In this document: positions 34,067 through 43,563 of the stretch, in pieces
Layout of the letters: each line of letters starts with the position of its first letter
Position numbering within the stretch: the first letter of the stretch is position 1
Assembly (NCBI GenBank): GCA_945787505.1
Contig: CALZHC010000002.1
Span: 1-64,000 of the forward strand
DNA: 64,000 nucleotides
Direction: 5' to 3'
Origin: an uncultured Alistipes sp.
GTDB taxonomy: Bacteria > Bacteroidota > Bacteroidia > Bacteroidales > UBA932
The notes under the pieces: generated by a model
The model's input: only the letters and a program-made list of their open reading frames with translations
Databases searched by the model: none
What the model was told of the DNA's origin: nothing
Made by a program: the position numbers and the translations under genes

Positions 34067-35461
34067 ATGGAAAAATTTGATATAATCGTTGTCGGTTCAG
34101 GTCCCGGCGGATATGTAACAGCTATCAGAGCATCCCAGCTCGGAAAGTCGGTAGCAATTGTAGAACGTTCAGAAGTAGGAGGAATATGTCTCAACTGGGG
34201 ATGTATTCCTACCAAGGCGCTTCTAAAGAGTGCACAGGCATATAATTATGCCAAACATGCTGCTGACTATGGTTTCAGCATCGAAGGTGAGATAAAGGCT
34301 GACATCACCAAAGTGGTAGAAAGAAGCCGCGGAGTCTCTGCACAGATGTCCAAAGGAGTTGAATTCCTTCTCAAGAAAAACAAGATTACACTGATTCATG
34401 GTGAAGCCACCCTTGAAAAGGATAAAGTGGTGAAAGTAAATAACTTTGGAGAAATAACAAGATTTACGGCGGATCATATCATACTCGCAGTGGGTTCGCG
34501 TGCAAATTCACTCCCTTTTGCCCCCATAGATGGCGAAAGGATTATCTCCTACCGTCAGGCGCTTGTACCTGATAAGTTGCCCAAAAGCTTGGCAGTTATC
34601 GGATCTGGTGCCATCGGAAGCGAATTTGCATACTTCTACCGTTCAATGGGTGTAGAGAATGTATACCTTATAGAATATGTTGACAGAATCCTCCCTCTCG
34701 AAGATGATGATGTGAGTGCACAGATAAGCCGCTCATTCAGAAAGGCAGGAATCAAGGTGATGGTTTCCGCTCAGGTGAAGAGTGTCGATACTACCGGTGA
34801 ACTCTGCAAACTGACAGTGGCAACCAAGAAAGGAGAAGAGATTATCGAAGCGGAAACAGTACTTTCGGCTGTTGGTGTAATTCCCAATACAGACTACATC
34901 GGACTTGAAGAACTCGGTGTCGAAATGGTAAGGGGTAAGATCAAAGTCGACCAGTACTATAGAACCAATGTAGAAGGCATTTATGCAATTGGTGACATTA
35001 TCCCCACTCCTGCACTTGCTCACGTTGCCTCTGCAGAGGGTATCTGCTGCGTAGAAGCAATCTGTGGTCTCAACCCGGCTCCCATCAGATATGACAATAT
35101 TCCCGGTTGTACCTACATCTCTCCTGAAGTTGCTTCAGTCGGCCTGACAGAGAGAGCATGCAAGGAAAAGGGAATCGAATACAAAGTCGGCAAGTTTTTC
35201 TTCTTGGCTTCAGGCAAGGCTACCGCAGCAGGAGAAAAGGATGGCTTCGTTAAACTTATTGTAAGTGCTCAGGATGATACTATCCTCGGAGCTCATCTTT
35301 GCGGAGCAAATGTTACTGAGATGATTTCAGGAATCGTTGCCGGCAGGAATATCGGAATCACAGCCAAGGATCTTATCCACTCTGTACACCCCCATCCTAC
35401 AATGAGTGAGGCAATTATGGAAGCTGCTGCAGCTGCCCATTCAGAAGCAATTCATCAGTAA
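34067..35461 (+). CDS. lpdA: dihydrolipoyl dehydrogenase (E3)
   Basis: FAD enzyme that reoxidises the lipoyl groups of 2-oxoacid dehydrogenase or glycine-cleavage complexes. The ATG at 34067 gives 464 residues. FAD motif VVGSGPGGYV, redox disulphide GGICLNWGCIPTK, NAD motif VIGSGAIGSEFAYF and the C-terminal active-site HPHPTMSE are all present. No E1, E2 or glycine-cleavage gene lies nearby; its place directly after secA is unusual. Confidence 0.95.
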   Translation: MEKFDIIVVGSGPGGYVTAIRASQLGKSVAIVERSEVGGICLNWGCIPTKALLKSAQAYNYAKHAADYGFSIEGEIKADITKVVERSRGVSAQMSKGVEFLLKKNKITLIHGEATLEKDKVVKVNNFGEITRFTADHIILAVGSRANSLPFAPIDGERIISYRQALVPDKLPKSLAVIGSGAIGSEFAYFYRSMGVENVYLIEYVDRILPLEDDDVSAQISRSFRKAGIKVMVSAQVKSVDTTGELCKLTVATKKGEEIIEAETVLSAVGVIPNTDYIGLEELGVEMVRGKIKVDQYYRTNVEGIYAIGDIIPTPALAHVASAEGICCVEAICGLNPAPIRYDNIPGCTYISPEVASVGLTERACKEKGIEYKVGKFFFLASGKATAAGEKDGFVKLIVSAQDDTILGAHLCGANVTEMISGIVAGRNIGITAKDLIHSVHPHPTMSEAIMEAAAAAHSEAIHQ

Positions 35462-35484
35462 ACACATTAAAAACAGATTATATT

Positions 35485-35925
35485 ATGGCATACGGAAACA
35501 AAACAGAATCAACAACTCCTTCTAACGATATCTGCCGCATATCCAAAGGTACTTCCATCAACGGTATCGTGACTTCTACTTCAGATATTAGAATAGATGG
35601 TTCATTTGAAGGGACATTATACACCAAGGGTAAACTTGTAGTTGGAGATCTCTCTACCATCAAAGGTAAGATTTTCTGCAACTCATGTGATCTTTGGGGC
35701 TATGTAGACGGGGAAATTTATGTTGAGGATATAATCAACCTTAAGTCAAATTCAAGCCTCTCAGGATCATTGAAGGCTCCCAAGGTCGGAATAGAAGTCG
35801 GTGCAATCTTCAACGGACAGTGCAATATCATTACCAAAGAGGCTTACACAAAGTATCTCAATGATACAGTGACACTTCCTAAAGAATCAGCAGTAAATCC
35901 CAAGGGTAAAGAAGATAAAAAATAG
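35485..35925 (+). CDS. bactofilin family cytoskeletal protein
   Basis: 146 residues, with the DUF583 beta-helix repeats (GIVTSTSDIRIDGSFEG, KLVVGDLSTIKGKIF, GYVDGEIYVEDI, IEVGAIFNG) flanked by polar, disordered ends. Bactofilins polymerise without nucleotide and organise cell shape or envelope enzymes. It lies 8 bp upstream of ftsY and 23 bp after lpdA. Confidence 0.9.
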   Translation: MAYGNKTESTTPSNDICRISKGTSINGIVTSTSDIRIDGSFEGTLYTKGKLVVGDLSTIKGKIFCNSCDLWGYVDGEIYVEDIINLKSNSSLSGSLKAPKVGIEVGAIFNGQCNIITKEAYTKYLNDTVTLPKESAVNPKGKEDKK

Positions 35926-35933
35926 TTTATATA

Positions 35934-36905
35934 ATGGCTTTTTTCTGGAATAAAAAGAAGACAAAAGAGGAAAGTGACAAGGAGAAGGAATCTCTTGATA
36001 GCGGTCTTGGCAAAACCAAACGTAGTTTCTTTGAAAAGATTCAAAGAGCCATTGCAGGCAAGACCACAATCGACGATGATGTCCTTGACGGCATAGAGGA
36101 GGCCCTTGTCGCTTCAGATATAGGGGTCGATACGACTCTTAAGATCATTGACATGCTTGAAGAGAGGGTTGCGAGGGATAAATATATGAATACCTCTGAA
36201 CTCCACCGGATCCTTAAGGAGGAGATGGTAAAACTTCTTGACATTAAGGATGAGGAGAACCGTGATATACCCGTCTTTGATTTTTCACATAAGCCTTATG
36301 TAATCCTTGTAGTGGGTGTCAATGGTGTGGGTAAGACCACCACTATCGGAAAGCTTGCAGCCAACCTCAAGGCCGCCGGAAAGAGTGTGATGCTCGGTGC
36401 TGCCGACACATTCAGGGCAGCCGCGGTAGATCAGCTGGTAATATGGAGCGAAAGGGCAGGGGTTCCTATTGTCAAGCAGTCAATGGGGGCAGATCCCGCT
36501 TCTGTAGCTTTTGATACTGTAAAATCTGCAGTTGCTCAGGATATAGATGTTGTTTTGATTGACACAGCAGGCAGACTCCACAACAAAATCAACCTGATGA
36601 ACGAACTTACCAAGATCAGGAATGTGGTGCGTAAGGTAATCCCAGATGCACCTCATGAGGTCCTTTTGGTGCTGGATGGTTCGACCGGCCAGAACGCATT
36701 TGTACAGGCAAAGGAATTTACAAAGGCTACAGATGTAACGGCGATGGCTGTCACAAAGCTGGATGGAACTGCCAAAGGTGGTGTGGTTCTCGGCATTGCA
36801 GATCAGTTCCGCATTCCCGTAAAGTTTATCGGTGTAGGAGAAAAAATTGAGGATCTTCAGATTTTTGACAAGAAAAAATTTGTAGATTCATTGTTTGATG
36901 AATAA
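35934..36905 (+). CDS. ftsY: signal recognition particle receptor FtsY
   Basis: GTPase that receives the SRP-ribosome complex at the membrane. 323 residues, the short type with only a brief charged N-terminal A region (FFWNKKKTKEESDKEKE). NG domain motifs: G1 GVNGVGKTTTIGKLA, GAADTFRAAAVDQL, G3 DTAGRL, TKLDGTAKGG and the closing loop FIGVGEKIEDLQIF. Its grouping with secA puts two protein-export factors in one operon. Confidence 0.97.
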   Translation: MAFFWNKKKTKEESDKEKESLDSGLGKTKRSFFEKIQRAIAGKTTIDDDVLDGIEEALVASDIGVDTTLKIIDMLEERVARDKYMNTSELHRILKEEMVKLLDIKDEENRDIPVFDFSHKPYVILVVGVNGVGKTTTIGKLAANLKAAGKSVMLGAADTFRAAAVDQLVIWSERAGVPIVKQSMGADPASVAFDTVKSAVAQDIDVVLIDTAGRLHNKINLMNELTKIRNVVRKVIPDAPHEVLLVLDGSTGQNAFVQAKEFTKATDVTAMAVTKLDGTAKGGVVLGIADQFRIPVKFIGVGEKIEDLQIFDKKKFVDSLFDE

Positions 36906-36922
36906 CCAGTTTACTAGACAAT

Positions 36923-39385
36923 ATGAATATTTCATATAATTGGTTGAAAGATTATGTCTCTTTTGACCTCTCTCCTGAAAAGGTAGCAGAAATTCTGACC
37001 TTTACAGGACTCGAAGTAGAGGAAATCTCTACTGTTGAAGATATACCGGGAGGACTTGCCGGTGTAGTGGTTGCTCACGTTCTAGAGTGTGTCGACCATC
37101 CCGATTCCGACCATCTTCATATCACAACTCTCTCTGTCGGAGAGGACAAGGAAACACTTCAGGTAGTGTGCGGGGCTCCCAATGTTGCAAAGGGCCAGAA
37201 GGTGCTTCTCGCAACTATCGGAACCTCCCTTCCTACTCCTGACGGATCTATATTCAAAATAAAGAAATCAAAGATCAGAGGTGTCGAATCATTCGGTATG
37301 ATCTGTGCCGAGGATGAACTTGGTCTGGGTGCCGGTCATGATGGAATTATGGTTCTCGATGAGAATGCTGTTCCCGGAACGCCTGCTGCACAGTATCTTG
37401 GTCTCTCATCAGATACGATTTTTACTATTGGACTTACACCTAACAGAGTTGATGGAGCATCACATATCGGTGTCGCAAGGGATCTTTCGGCTTACCTTCG
37501 TCTGAATAACCTCGGAGGGGAACCTTCAAGACCTGATGTGAGCAATTTCAAGAAAGGTGATGGAGATGCTATCACTGTAGATGTGCTTGACACTAAGGGA
37601 GCTCCGAGATATATGGGTATTACCCTTGAAAATGTTAAGGTAGGCCCTTCTCCATCTTGGCTGCAGAAAAGACTCAATGCTATAGGTCTTCGTCCTATTA
37701 ATAACATAGTCGACATCACTAACTATGTCCTTTACGAGGTGGGACAGCCTCTCCATGCATTTGATGCAGATAAAATTACAGGAGGAAAAGTGGTTGTCAA
37801 ATGTGCTCAGGAGGGAGAACGGTTCGTTACCCTTGATGGTGTGGAACGGACTCTTTCTGCTGAAGACCTGATGATCTGCAACGTTGAAAGGCCTATGTGT
37901 ATAGCCGGCGTGTTCGGTGGTCAGGAGTCAGGTATTACTGAAAACACTACAAGAGTCTTCCTTGAAAGTGCATATTTCAACCCTACTTATATAAGAAGGA
38001 CCTCTAAACGACATGGTCTGAAGACTGATGCGTCATTTAGATATGAAAGGGGAACAGATCCTCAGGTAATTCCATACGCAGCTTACAGAGCTGCCCTTCT
38101 GATGCAGGAAATTGCTGGAGCAAGAGTGGTCGGTGAACCATTCGAAGTCTACCCAGAGCCATATTTGGAAAAGGTAGTCGAGATTAATTTCGACCGCATC
38201 GACTCCCTCATCGGAAAGAGACTCGGTGGAGATACCATTGTCCGTATTCTTGAACTCCTCGAGTTCGGAATTCTTGATAGGGATGAATCAGGAGCGAGAA
38301 TTTCCGTACCATCATATAGGGTAGATGTCTACAGAGAGTGTGATGTCGTTGAAGAGGTGCTCCGTATTTATGGCTATAACAATGTTGAAATTCCTGAAAA
38401 GGTCAACTCGTCATACAACCATTCTGAATCACCGGATTCTGAATCAATAAGGAACAGAGTTTCTGATATGCTTGCATCCAACGGATTCAATGAGTGTATG
38501 AACAACTCGCTCACTAAGGCAGATTACTATGAGAATCTGGTTACATATCCTAAGGCTGCGCTCCCAATAGTCATTAACCCTTTGAGCTCTGATCTCAATG
38601 CGATGAGACAGACCCTTCTTTTCAGCGGTCTTGAGGTTATATCATATAACCTGAACCGTCAGGTTTCTTCAATGAAACTCTTTGAAATGGGCAATGTATA
38701 CTCGTATAATCCTGCAGATGGTGTAGAAAATCCTGTGGGAGATCTCAGGTCTTACTCAGAGCAGATGCGTCTGTCTCTCTTTATTGCTGGAAAGCCGACT
38801 CATTACTGGAACAATACCACCAAGGGTGGCAATTTCTTCACATTGAAGGGATATGTTGAGATGTTACTCAGGAAGCTAGGTATCGATATATACTCTCTTG
38901 AAGTGGCAGAGGCTCCATCTGATCTTTTCAGCGAAGGTATAACTCTCTCCCTTAGAGGCAAACAGATAGCTATGCTGGGACAGGTTAGTAAGAAACTCAC
39001 GTCAGGATTCGATATAAAAATTCCTGTCTTTGCAGCAGAACTTGACTGGAGCTCACTTGTCAAAATCTTCAGCAGGCATAAGGTCCTCTATAAGGAACTT
39101 CCCAAATTCCCTGAAGTCAAGCGAGACCTTGCACTTCTGATTGACGAAAGTGTATCATACTCTGCTATCAGAAAAGCAGCATTAGCAGCTGAGAAGAGAC
39201 TCCTCAAGAGTGTTGTCCTTTTCGATGTGTACAGAGGTGACAAGATACCTGCCGGCAAGAAACAATATGCTATTAGCTTTGTTCTGCAGGATAATGAAAA
39301 GACTCTGACAGACCAGTATGTTGAAAATACAATGTCAAAGATTCTTTCTGCAATCACAAAAGAGACCGGTGCTGTTTTAAGATAA
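36923..39385 (+). CDS. pheT: phenylalanine--tRNA ligase beta subunit
   Basis: 820 residues, full-length. N-terminal tRNA-binding EMAP-like domain (VVAHVLECVDHPDSDHL), B3/4 editing domain (APRYMGI), B5 domain and a C-terminal anticodon-binding FDX-ACB domain (ELPKFPEVKRDLALLID, LFDVYRG). pheS is not in this window, so the two subunits are unlinked. Followed by a terminator. Confidence 0.97.
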   Translation: MNISYNWLKDYVSFDLSPEKVAEILTFTGLEVEEISTVEDIPGGLAGVVVAHVLECVDHPDSDHLHITTLSVGEDKETLQVVCGAPNVAKGQKVLLATIGTSLPTPDGSIFKIKKSKIRGVESFGMICAEDELGLGAGHDGIMVLDENAVPGTPAAQYLGLSSDTIFTIGLTPNRVDGASHIGVARDLSAYLRLNNLGGEPSRPDVSNFKKGDGDAITVDVLDTKGAPRYMGITLENVKVGPSPSWLQKRLNAIGLRPINNIVDITNYVLYEVGQPLHAFDADKITGGKVVVKCAQEGERFVTLDGVERTLSAEDLMICNVERPMCIAGVFGGQESGITENTTRVFLESAYFNPTYIRRTSKRHGLKTDASFRYERGTDPQVIPYAAYRAALLMQEIAGARVVGEPFEVYPEPYLEKVVEINFDRIDSLIGKRLGGDTIVRILELLEFGILDRDESGARISVPSYRVDVYRECDVVEEVLRIYGYNNVEIPEKVNSSYNHSESPDSESIRNRVSDMLASNGFNECMNNSLTKADYYENLVTYPKAALPIVINPLSSDLNAMRQTLLFSGLEVISYNLNRQVSSMKLFEMGNVYSYNPADGVENPVGDLRSYSEQMRLSLFIAGKPTHYWNNTTKGGNFFTLKGYVEMLLRKLGIDIYSLEVAEAPSDLFSEGITLSLRGKQIAMLGQVSKKLTSGFDIKIPVFAAELDWSSLVKIFSRHKVLYKELPKFPEVKRDLALLIDESVSYSAIRKAALAAEKRLLKSVVLFDVYRGDKIPAGKKQYAISFVLQDNEKTLTDQYVENTMSKILSAITKETGAVLR

Positions 39386-39405
39386 TAATAACTACTCTGA
39401 ATATG

Positions 39406-39443
39406 AAAGAGAGGCTGCTCTTTTTACGGCCTCTCTTTTTTAT
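39406..39443 (+). terminator. Rho-independent terminator after pheT
   Basis: AAAGAGAGGC / GCCTCTCTTT, a 10-bp perfect stem with a 13-nt loop, then a T run. It sits 20 bp after the pheT stop and 28 bp before the kinase start, separating the two. Confidence 0.8.
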
Positions 39444-39470
39444 TATTCTCTATTAACCAAACATCCGTCT

Positions 39471-41375
39471 ATGAAATACTTAAGGTTATTTCTTACGATT
39501 GTTCTTATTCTGTCAGTATCACTTTCACTTTACTCACAGAATAACCAATACAAGATTCACGACTCATGTTATCCTTATTACAGACAAGCAGATTCCTTGC
39601 TGGGTTTCGATGAGTGTAATAATCTCGTTGAAAAACTGATGCTTCAGGCCCAAAAGGTAAATGACATGAAGGCATACACCTTGGGCTACACGCTAAAGCT
39701 CCGCCACGCCATCAGAAAAGAAGATGAAGCAAAGGTTATTTCGTGTTTTAACGAAATGAGGAAGGTGTCCATCGAAACAGGTTATCATCAGTACTTTTAC
39801 TACGCATATCAACTTATTTCATCCTATTACTTGAATTTACAACAGGTTAGTAAGGGAATGGAGTATGCAAACAAGATGCACGAAGAGGCTCTAGAAAGAA
39901 ACAGTGACTACGGTAAATGGTACAGTGCAAAGTATCTTGCCTCACTGTATATGATAAACTACCAAAGGAACGCTACAGTACGTTACTTGAAAGAGGCAAT
40001 TGATACTTACAATACAACTGAGGACTCAACCATAAGATGTCAGTCTATGACCAAGACTTATGTAAAGCTGGCAATGCTTAATTGTTCAAACGGTTCATCT
40101 TACCAGCCTTATATAGACAAAGCACTGGAGACCTCCAAAATATCAATTGATACCATAGTTGTATACTATTGTTATGCACTCAAATATGCATTAGATGGGG
40201 ATGTCGCCAATTATATCAAATATAGAGATATCTCTTCTTCAAACACGCTTTTTAAACGTGCCACCAAAACAGGTGCAGTAGTTTACGCCTTATTGGATAT
40301 GGCGATAATAGACGATGATTGGGATTCCTTAAACGAAAATATGGCCTATCTTACTAGTCTTGAGGATTATATATTCATTGCCAATTTTGCTATAATAAAT
40401 AACAAACTTAAGACCTTACAGCTTAATTATGAACTTATAGCCAATGCGATTATCCAAACTTATGACAATCAGATGAAATTGGTTATGAAAGAGACCGAGG
40501 TCATGATTGAAAATGAAGAACTCAGTAAGAACGTAATAGATCAAAAGACAAGGGCAAATACCATCCTTACAATTCTTATTATCTTTATTGTCGTGGTGAT
40601 TATCCTTTCGTATATAATGATATCATTCTATATCCGTAAACTCAAGCAAGCTAAGGAGGATGCTGATAAGGCGAATAGAATGAAGACCTATTTTGTACAG
40701 AATATGAGCCACGAGATACGCACTCCTTTAAATGCTGTTGTAGGATATTCTCAGCTACTTGCACTGTCTGAAGGTATGCTCGATGAGGTTGAAAAAGAGG
40801 AATATATATCATATATCAATAATAACTCATCAATGCTCATGATGCTAATTGATGATATTCTGGACCTTTCGGATATTGACAGCGGAAATTACAGATTGAA
40901 TATTGGTACCTGTAATTGTAACGATATATGCCGTATGGCACTTAAGACAGTGGAATCAAGAATCCCTGTGGGAGTCAATGCTTTCTTTACGACAGATGCT
41001 GCTGATGATTTTACAATCAAGTCTGACCAGAGACGAATCCAGCAGATACTTACTAATTTCTTGATAAATGCATCCAAGTATACCACAGAGGGTGAAATAG
41101 AGCTCTCTTGCTCACTCTCGAATAGGAGTGGGTATGTCTGTTTTGCTGTTCGAGATACTGGTAGCGGAATTCCACCTGAAAAAGCAGATACTATCTTTCA
41201 ACGCTTTTCTAAACTGGATTCCTTAAAACAAGGCTCAGGGCTGGGACTCAGTATCTGCATAGCGCTTTCAGAAAAGCTTGGCGGAAGGGTGGAACTTGAT
41301 AAAGAATACGGCCGTGCCTCTGGTAAGAGCGACAAAGGTTCCAGATTTCTCCTATATCTTCCCCTAAACAAATAA
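39471..41375 (+). CDS. sensor histidine kinase with periplasmic helical-repeat domain
   Basis: 634 residues. Signal sequence or first TM about 1-22, a helical sensor region 25-355 with TPR-like character and many Tyr, TM helix about 364-387, coiled linker, then HisKA with phospho-acceptor H414 (NMSHEIRTPLNAVVGYS) and HATPase_c (NFLINASKYT, RDTGSGIP, GSGLGLSICIA). There is no receiver or output domain and no response-regulator gene beside it, so it is an orphan. It is isolated by terminators on both sides. Signal unknown. Confidence 0.88.
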   Translation: MKYLRLFLTIVLILSVSLSLYSQNNQYKIHDSCYPYYRQADSLLGFDECNNLVEKLMLQAQKVNDMKAYTLGYTLKLRHAIRKEDEAKVISCFNEMRKVSIETGYHQYFYYAYQLISSYYLNLQQVSKGMEYANKMHEEALERNSDYGKWYSAKYLASLYMINYQRNATVRYLKEAIDTYNTTEDSTIRCQSMTKTYVKLAMLNCSNGSSYQPYIDKALETSKISIDTIVVYYCYALKYALDGDVANYIKYRDISSSNTLFKRATKTGAVVYALLDMAIIDDDWDSLNENMAYLTSLEDYIFIANFAIINNKLKTLQLNYELIANAIIQTYDNQMKLVMKETEVMIENEELSKNVIDQKTRANTILTILIIFIVVVIILSYIMISFYIRKLKQAKEDADKANRMKTYFVQNMSHEIRTPLNAVVGYSQLLALSEGMLDEVEKEEYISYINNNSSMLMMLIDDILDLSDIDSGNYRLNIGTCNCNDICRMALKTVESRIPVGVNAFFTTDAADDFTIKSDQRRIQQILTNFLINASKYTTEGEIELSCSLSNRSGYVCFAVRDTGSGIPPEKADTIFQRFSKLDSLKQGSGLGLSICIALSEKLGGRVELDKEYGRASGKSDKGSRFLLYLPLNK

Positions 41376-41426
41376 AAATCTCGTAACAAAATATTCCTGA
41401 ACCTCTCAATAAACATAATAATAAAG

Positions 41427-41450
41427 AAGCCGACCAAAAAGGATCGGCTT
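41427..41450. terminator. hairpin between the convergent kinase and SLC13 genes
   Basis: AAGCCGACC / GGATCGGCTT, a 9-bp stem with one bulged A and a 5-nt A loop. On the minus strand it is followed by CTTTATTATT, fitting termination of the SLC13 gene; it may also serve the kinase from the other side. Confidence 0.6.
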
Positions 41451-41476
41451 CAATTATGTATGTAAGACTAATGTGA

Positions 41477-42988
41477 TTAGAAGAGTGAGGGACCGAGGAT
41501 AATAAGAGTAGTGTATCCGAGGATAAGGCCTGCAATACCCATAATAATTCCTACCTTCTGCATATCTTTAACCTGAATAAATCCGGTAGCGTGTGCAAGA
41601 GCATTGGGTGGAGTACTGATAGGAAGCACCATTGCAAGTGAAGAACCGATTGCTACACCAACGAGAAGTGTCGTTACACCTCCTAATGGAGCGAGCTGTG
41701 AACTCATGGCTTCACCGGCAATACCCAAGATAGGCACGAGGAGTGCTGCTGTAGCTGTGTGTGAGATGAAGTTGGCCATTGCGTAGCAGATGAGACCTGA
41801 TGCAAGGATTACTACCACAGGTGACCATGTTTCGAAAGGAATTGATGAAACGAGGAGTTTTCCAAGTCCGGACTCCTGAAGAGCAACACCAAGTGCAAAA
41901 CCACCGGCTACCATCCAAAGGACACTCCAGTTGATTTCTTCAAGGTCACGTTTGGTAATAACACCAGCTAGACAGAAGACTCCGATAGGGAGCATAGCTA
42001 CCACATTGGAGTTAACGCCAGTAACTTTATCGCTCATCCAAAGTAGGATAGTGACCGCGAATGTAATGTATACCAGGATTGAACGCCAGTCTTTCTTCGC
42101 TTCACCTTCGATATTGAGTACAATGGTCTTCTGTTTGAAGGGGAAGAGTTTAAGAAGGAGTACCCACGCAAAGAGGAGAAGAATGATGGTCAATGGCATC
42201 ATGAATGCAGACCATTCACCGAATCCGATATTGAGGTTCAAACCGTTGGGATCATTGAGGTACTTCAGTGCGATGGTATTTGGAGGGGTTCCAATAGGGG
42301 TACCCATACCACCGATATTTGCTGCAACGGGAATTGCCATACAAAGACCTATCTTACCTTTACCGTCTGCAGGGAGAGCCCTGAGGACTGGGGTGAGGAA
42401 AGTAAGCATCATAGCGGCTGTAGCAGTATTACTCAAAAACATAGAGAAGATACCGGTTACAAGAAGGAACCCAAGCAAAACATATTTCGACTGGGTTCCG
42501 AAGGGTTTGAGCATTACGCGGGCAAGAACACTGTCCAGACCGCTCTTGGTAGCTGCAATAGCGAGGATGAAACCACCGATAAAGAGCATGATGATAGGGT
42601 CTGCAAAACAGTGCATTAGAGAGGTGTATTTGATTTGTGTTCCGAGCAAATCGGGATCAATACCTTCTCTGAAGAACCAAAGACTGCTGGTAGATGCGCT
42701 GAAAAGTAATACTGTAATGACTGTGACAGAAGTGGTCCATGCAGGTACACCCTCGAGTATCCACATCAGGGTTGCAAAAATGAACACGGAAAGAACCCTC
42801 TGCTGGATAAGAGTAATTCCTGCCATTCCAAGCCATTCACCAGGCATGTTCCAAACAAAGAGGGCAACGACTACGGGAATAATAATCCTTATGATTCTCG
42901 AAATGTTGTTCTTCTTGGCTAACCTTTTCTCTTTTTTAGTCTTCTGGTACGCTTCTACCAGATGAAATCCTGTAAAATTTTTAAACAT
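41477..42988 (-). CDS. SLC13/DASS family anion:sodium symporter
   Basis: 503-residue membrane protein with about 11-12 hydrophobic segments after a short basic N-terminus (KKEKRLAKKNN). Family marks: SNTATAAMMLTFL in the first half and ISTPPNALAHATGF near the end, the SNT and SxPPN-type motifs that bind sodium and carboxylate. Likely imports C4-dicarboxylates, citrate or sulphate; the exact anion is not clear. Monocistronic, with a terminator hairpin at its 3' side. Confidence 0.88.
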   Translation of the reverse strand: MFKNFTGFHLVEAYQKTKKEKRLAKKNNISRIIRIIIPVVVALFVWNMPGEWLGMAGITLIQQRVLSVFIFATLMWILEGVPAWTTSVTVITVLLFSASTSSLWFFREGIDPDLLGTQIKYTSLMHCFADPIIMLFIGGFILAIAATKSGLDSVLARVMLKPFGTQSKYVLLGFLLVTGIFSMFLSNTATAAMMLTFLTPVLRALPADGKGKIGLCMAIPVAANIGGMGTPIGTPPNTIALKYLNDPNGLNLNIGFGEWSAFMMPLTIILLLFAWVLLLKLFPFKQKTIVLNIEGEAKKDWRSILVYITFAVTILLWMSDKVTGVNSNVVAMLPIGVFCLAGVITKRDLEEINWSVLWMVAGGFALGVALQESGLGKLLVSSIPFETWSPVVVILASGLICYAMANFISHTATAALLVPILGIAGEAMSSQLAPLGGVTTLLVGVAIGSSLAMVLPISTPPNALAHATGFIQVKDMQKVGIIMGIAGLILGYTTLIILGPSLF

Positions 42989-43043
42989 TTCAGATAGTTA
43001 ACTTATTGTATTTATAAAATATGTGCCAATTTTACAAATCTTA

Positions 43044-43079
43044 AGGGTCTGTGCCAAATTAACTTCTGACTCAGACCCT
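43044..43079 (-). terminator. inverted repeat downstream of the outer-membrane protein gene
   Basis: AGGGTCTG / CAGACCCT, an 8-bp perfect stem around a 20-nt loop, about 27 bp past the stop of the minus-strand gene. The loop is long and the T tract weak, so termination is only likely. Confidence 0.45.
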
Positions 43080-43105
43080 GTAAAAAGCCACTGTTCCTTA
43101 GATGA

Positions 43106-43552
43106 CTAGAATCTGTATCTTACACCAAGTGTAGGTGTTATAGACCAATGGAAGCCTACTCCACTACTTGCTGCCCATATTCCAAGTTCGGGACGAAGAT
43201 CAAAGGAGAGCTGGAGAGGGAACCAGAATGTGTATTCAAGACCTACCTGACCTGTTGCAGCAACGTGGAAAGCTTGTCCAAAACCAAGGGCTGCACCGGG
43301 ACCTGCATAAAATCCCCATTCACCTTTATCTGTCCACTGAGGTCTTTCTATCATGAAGTTATATGTGCATGCAACATCAAGGGTATTGAAAGCATAAGCA
43401 CCAAGTGTTGCTTCAAGGAAATCTTCACCCTTGATCTGATGTTGATAAGAAACTTCTGCACCATATCCGAGTTTAAGACCGACTGCTCTCGGCTGTGCAT
43501 TTGCAGCGAAAGAGACTGCTGCAAGAGTAAGAATAACAAATAATTTTTTCAT
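43106..43552 (-). CDS. small outer-membrane beta-barrel protein
   Basis: 148 residues, with a clear signal peptide (MKKLFVILTLAAVSFAANA, cut near 19-20). The rest alternates polar and hydrophobic residues and ends in VRYRF, the aromatic C-terminal residue typical of outer-membrane barrels. Probably eight strands. No specific function can be given. It lies 11 bp after deoC on the same strand. Confidence 0.7.
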   Translation of the reverse strand: MKKLFVILTLAAVSFAANAQPRAVGLKLGYGAEVSYQHQIKGEDFLEATLGAYAFNTLDVACTYNFMIERPQWTDKGEWGFYAGPGAALGFGQAFHVAATGQVGLEYTFWFPLQLSFDLRPELGIWAASSGVGFHWSITPTLGVRYRF

Positions 43553-43563
43553 ATTGATTTTGT

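Noticed and set aside
41931-42965. 344-codon plus-strand frame opposite the SLC13 gene
   Set aside because: Antisense shadow of a clear transporter; no promoter, no recognisable motif, composition mirrors the other strand.
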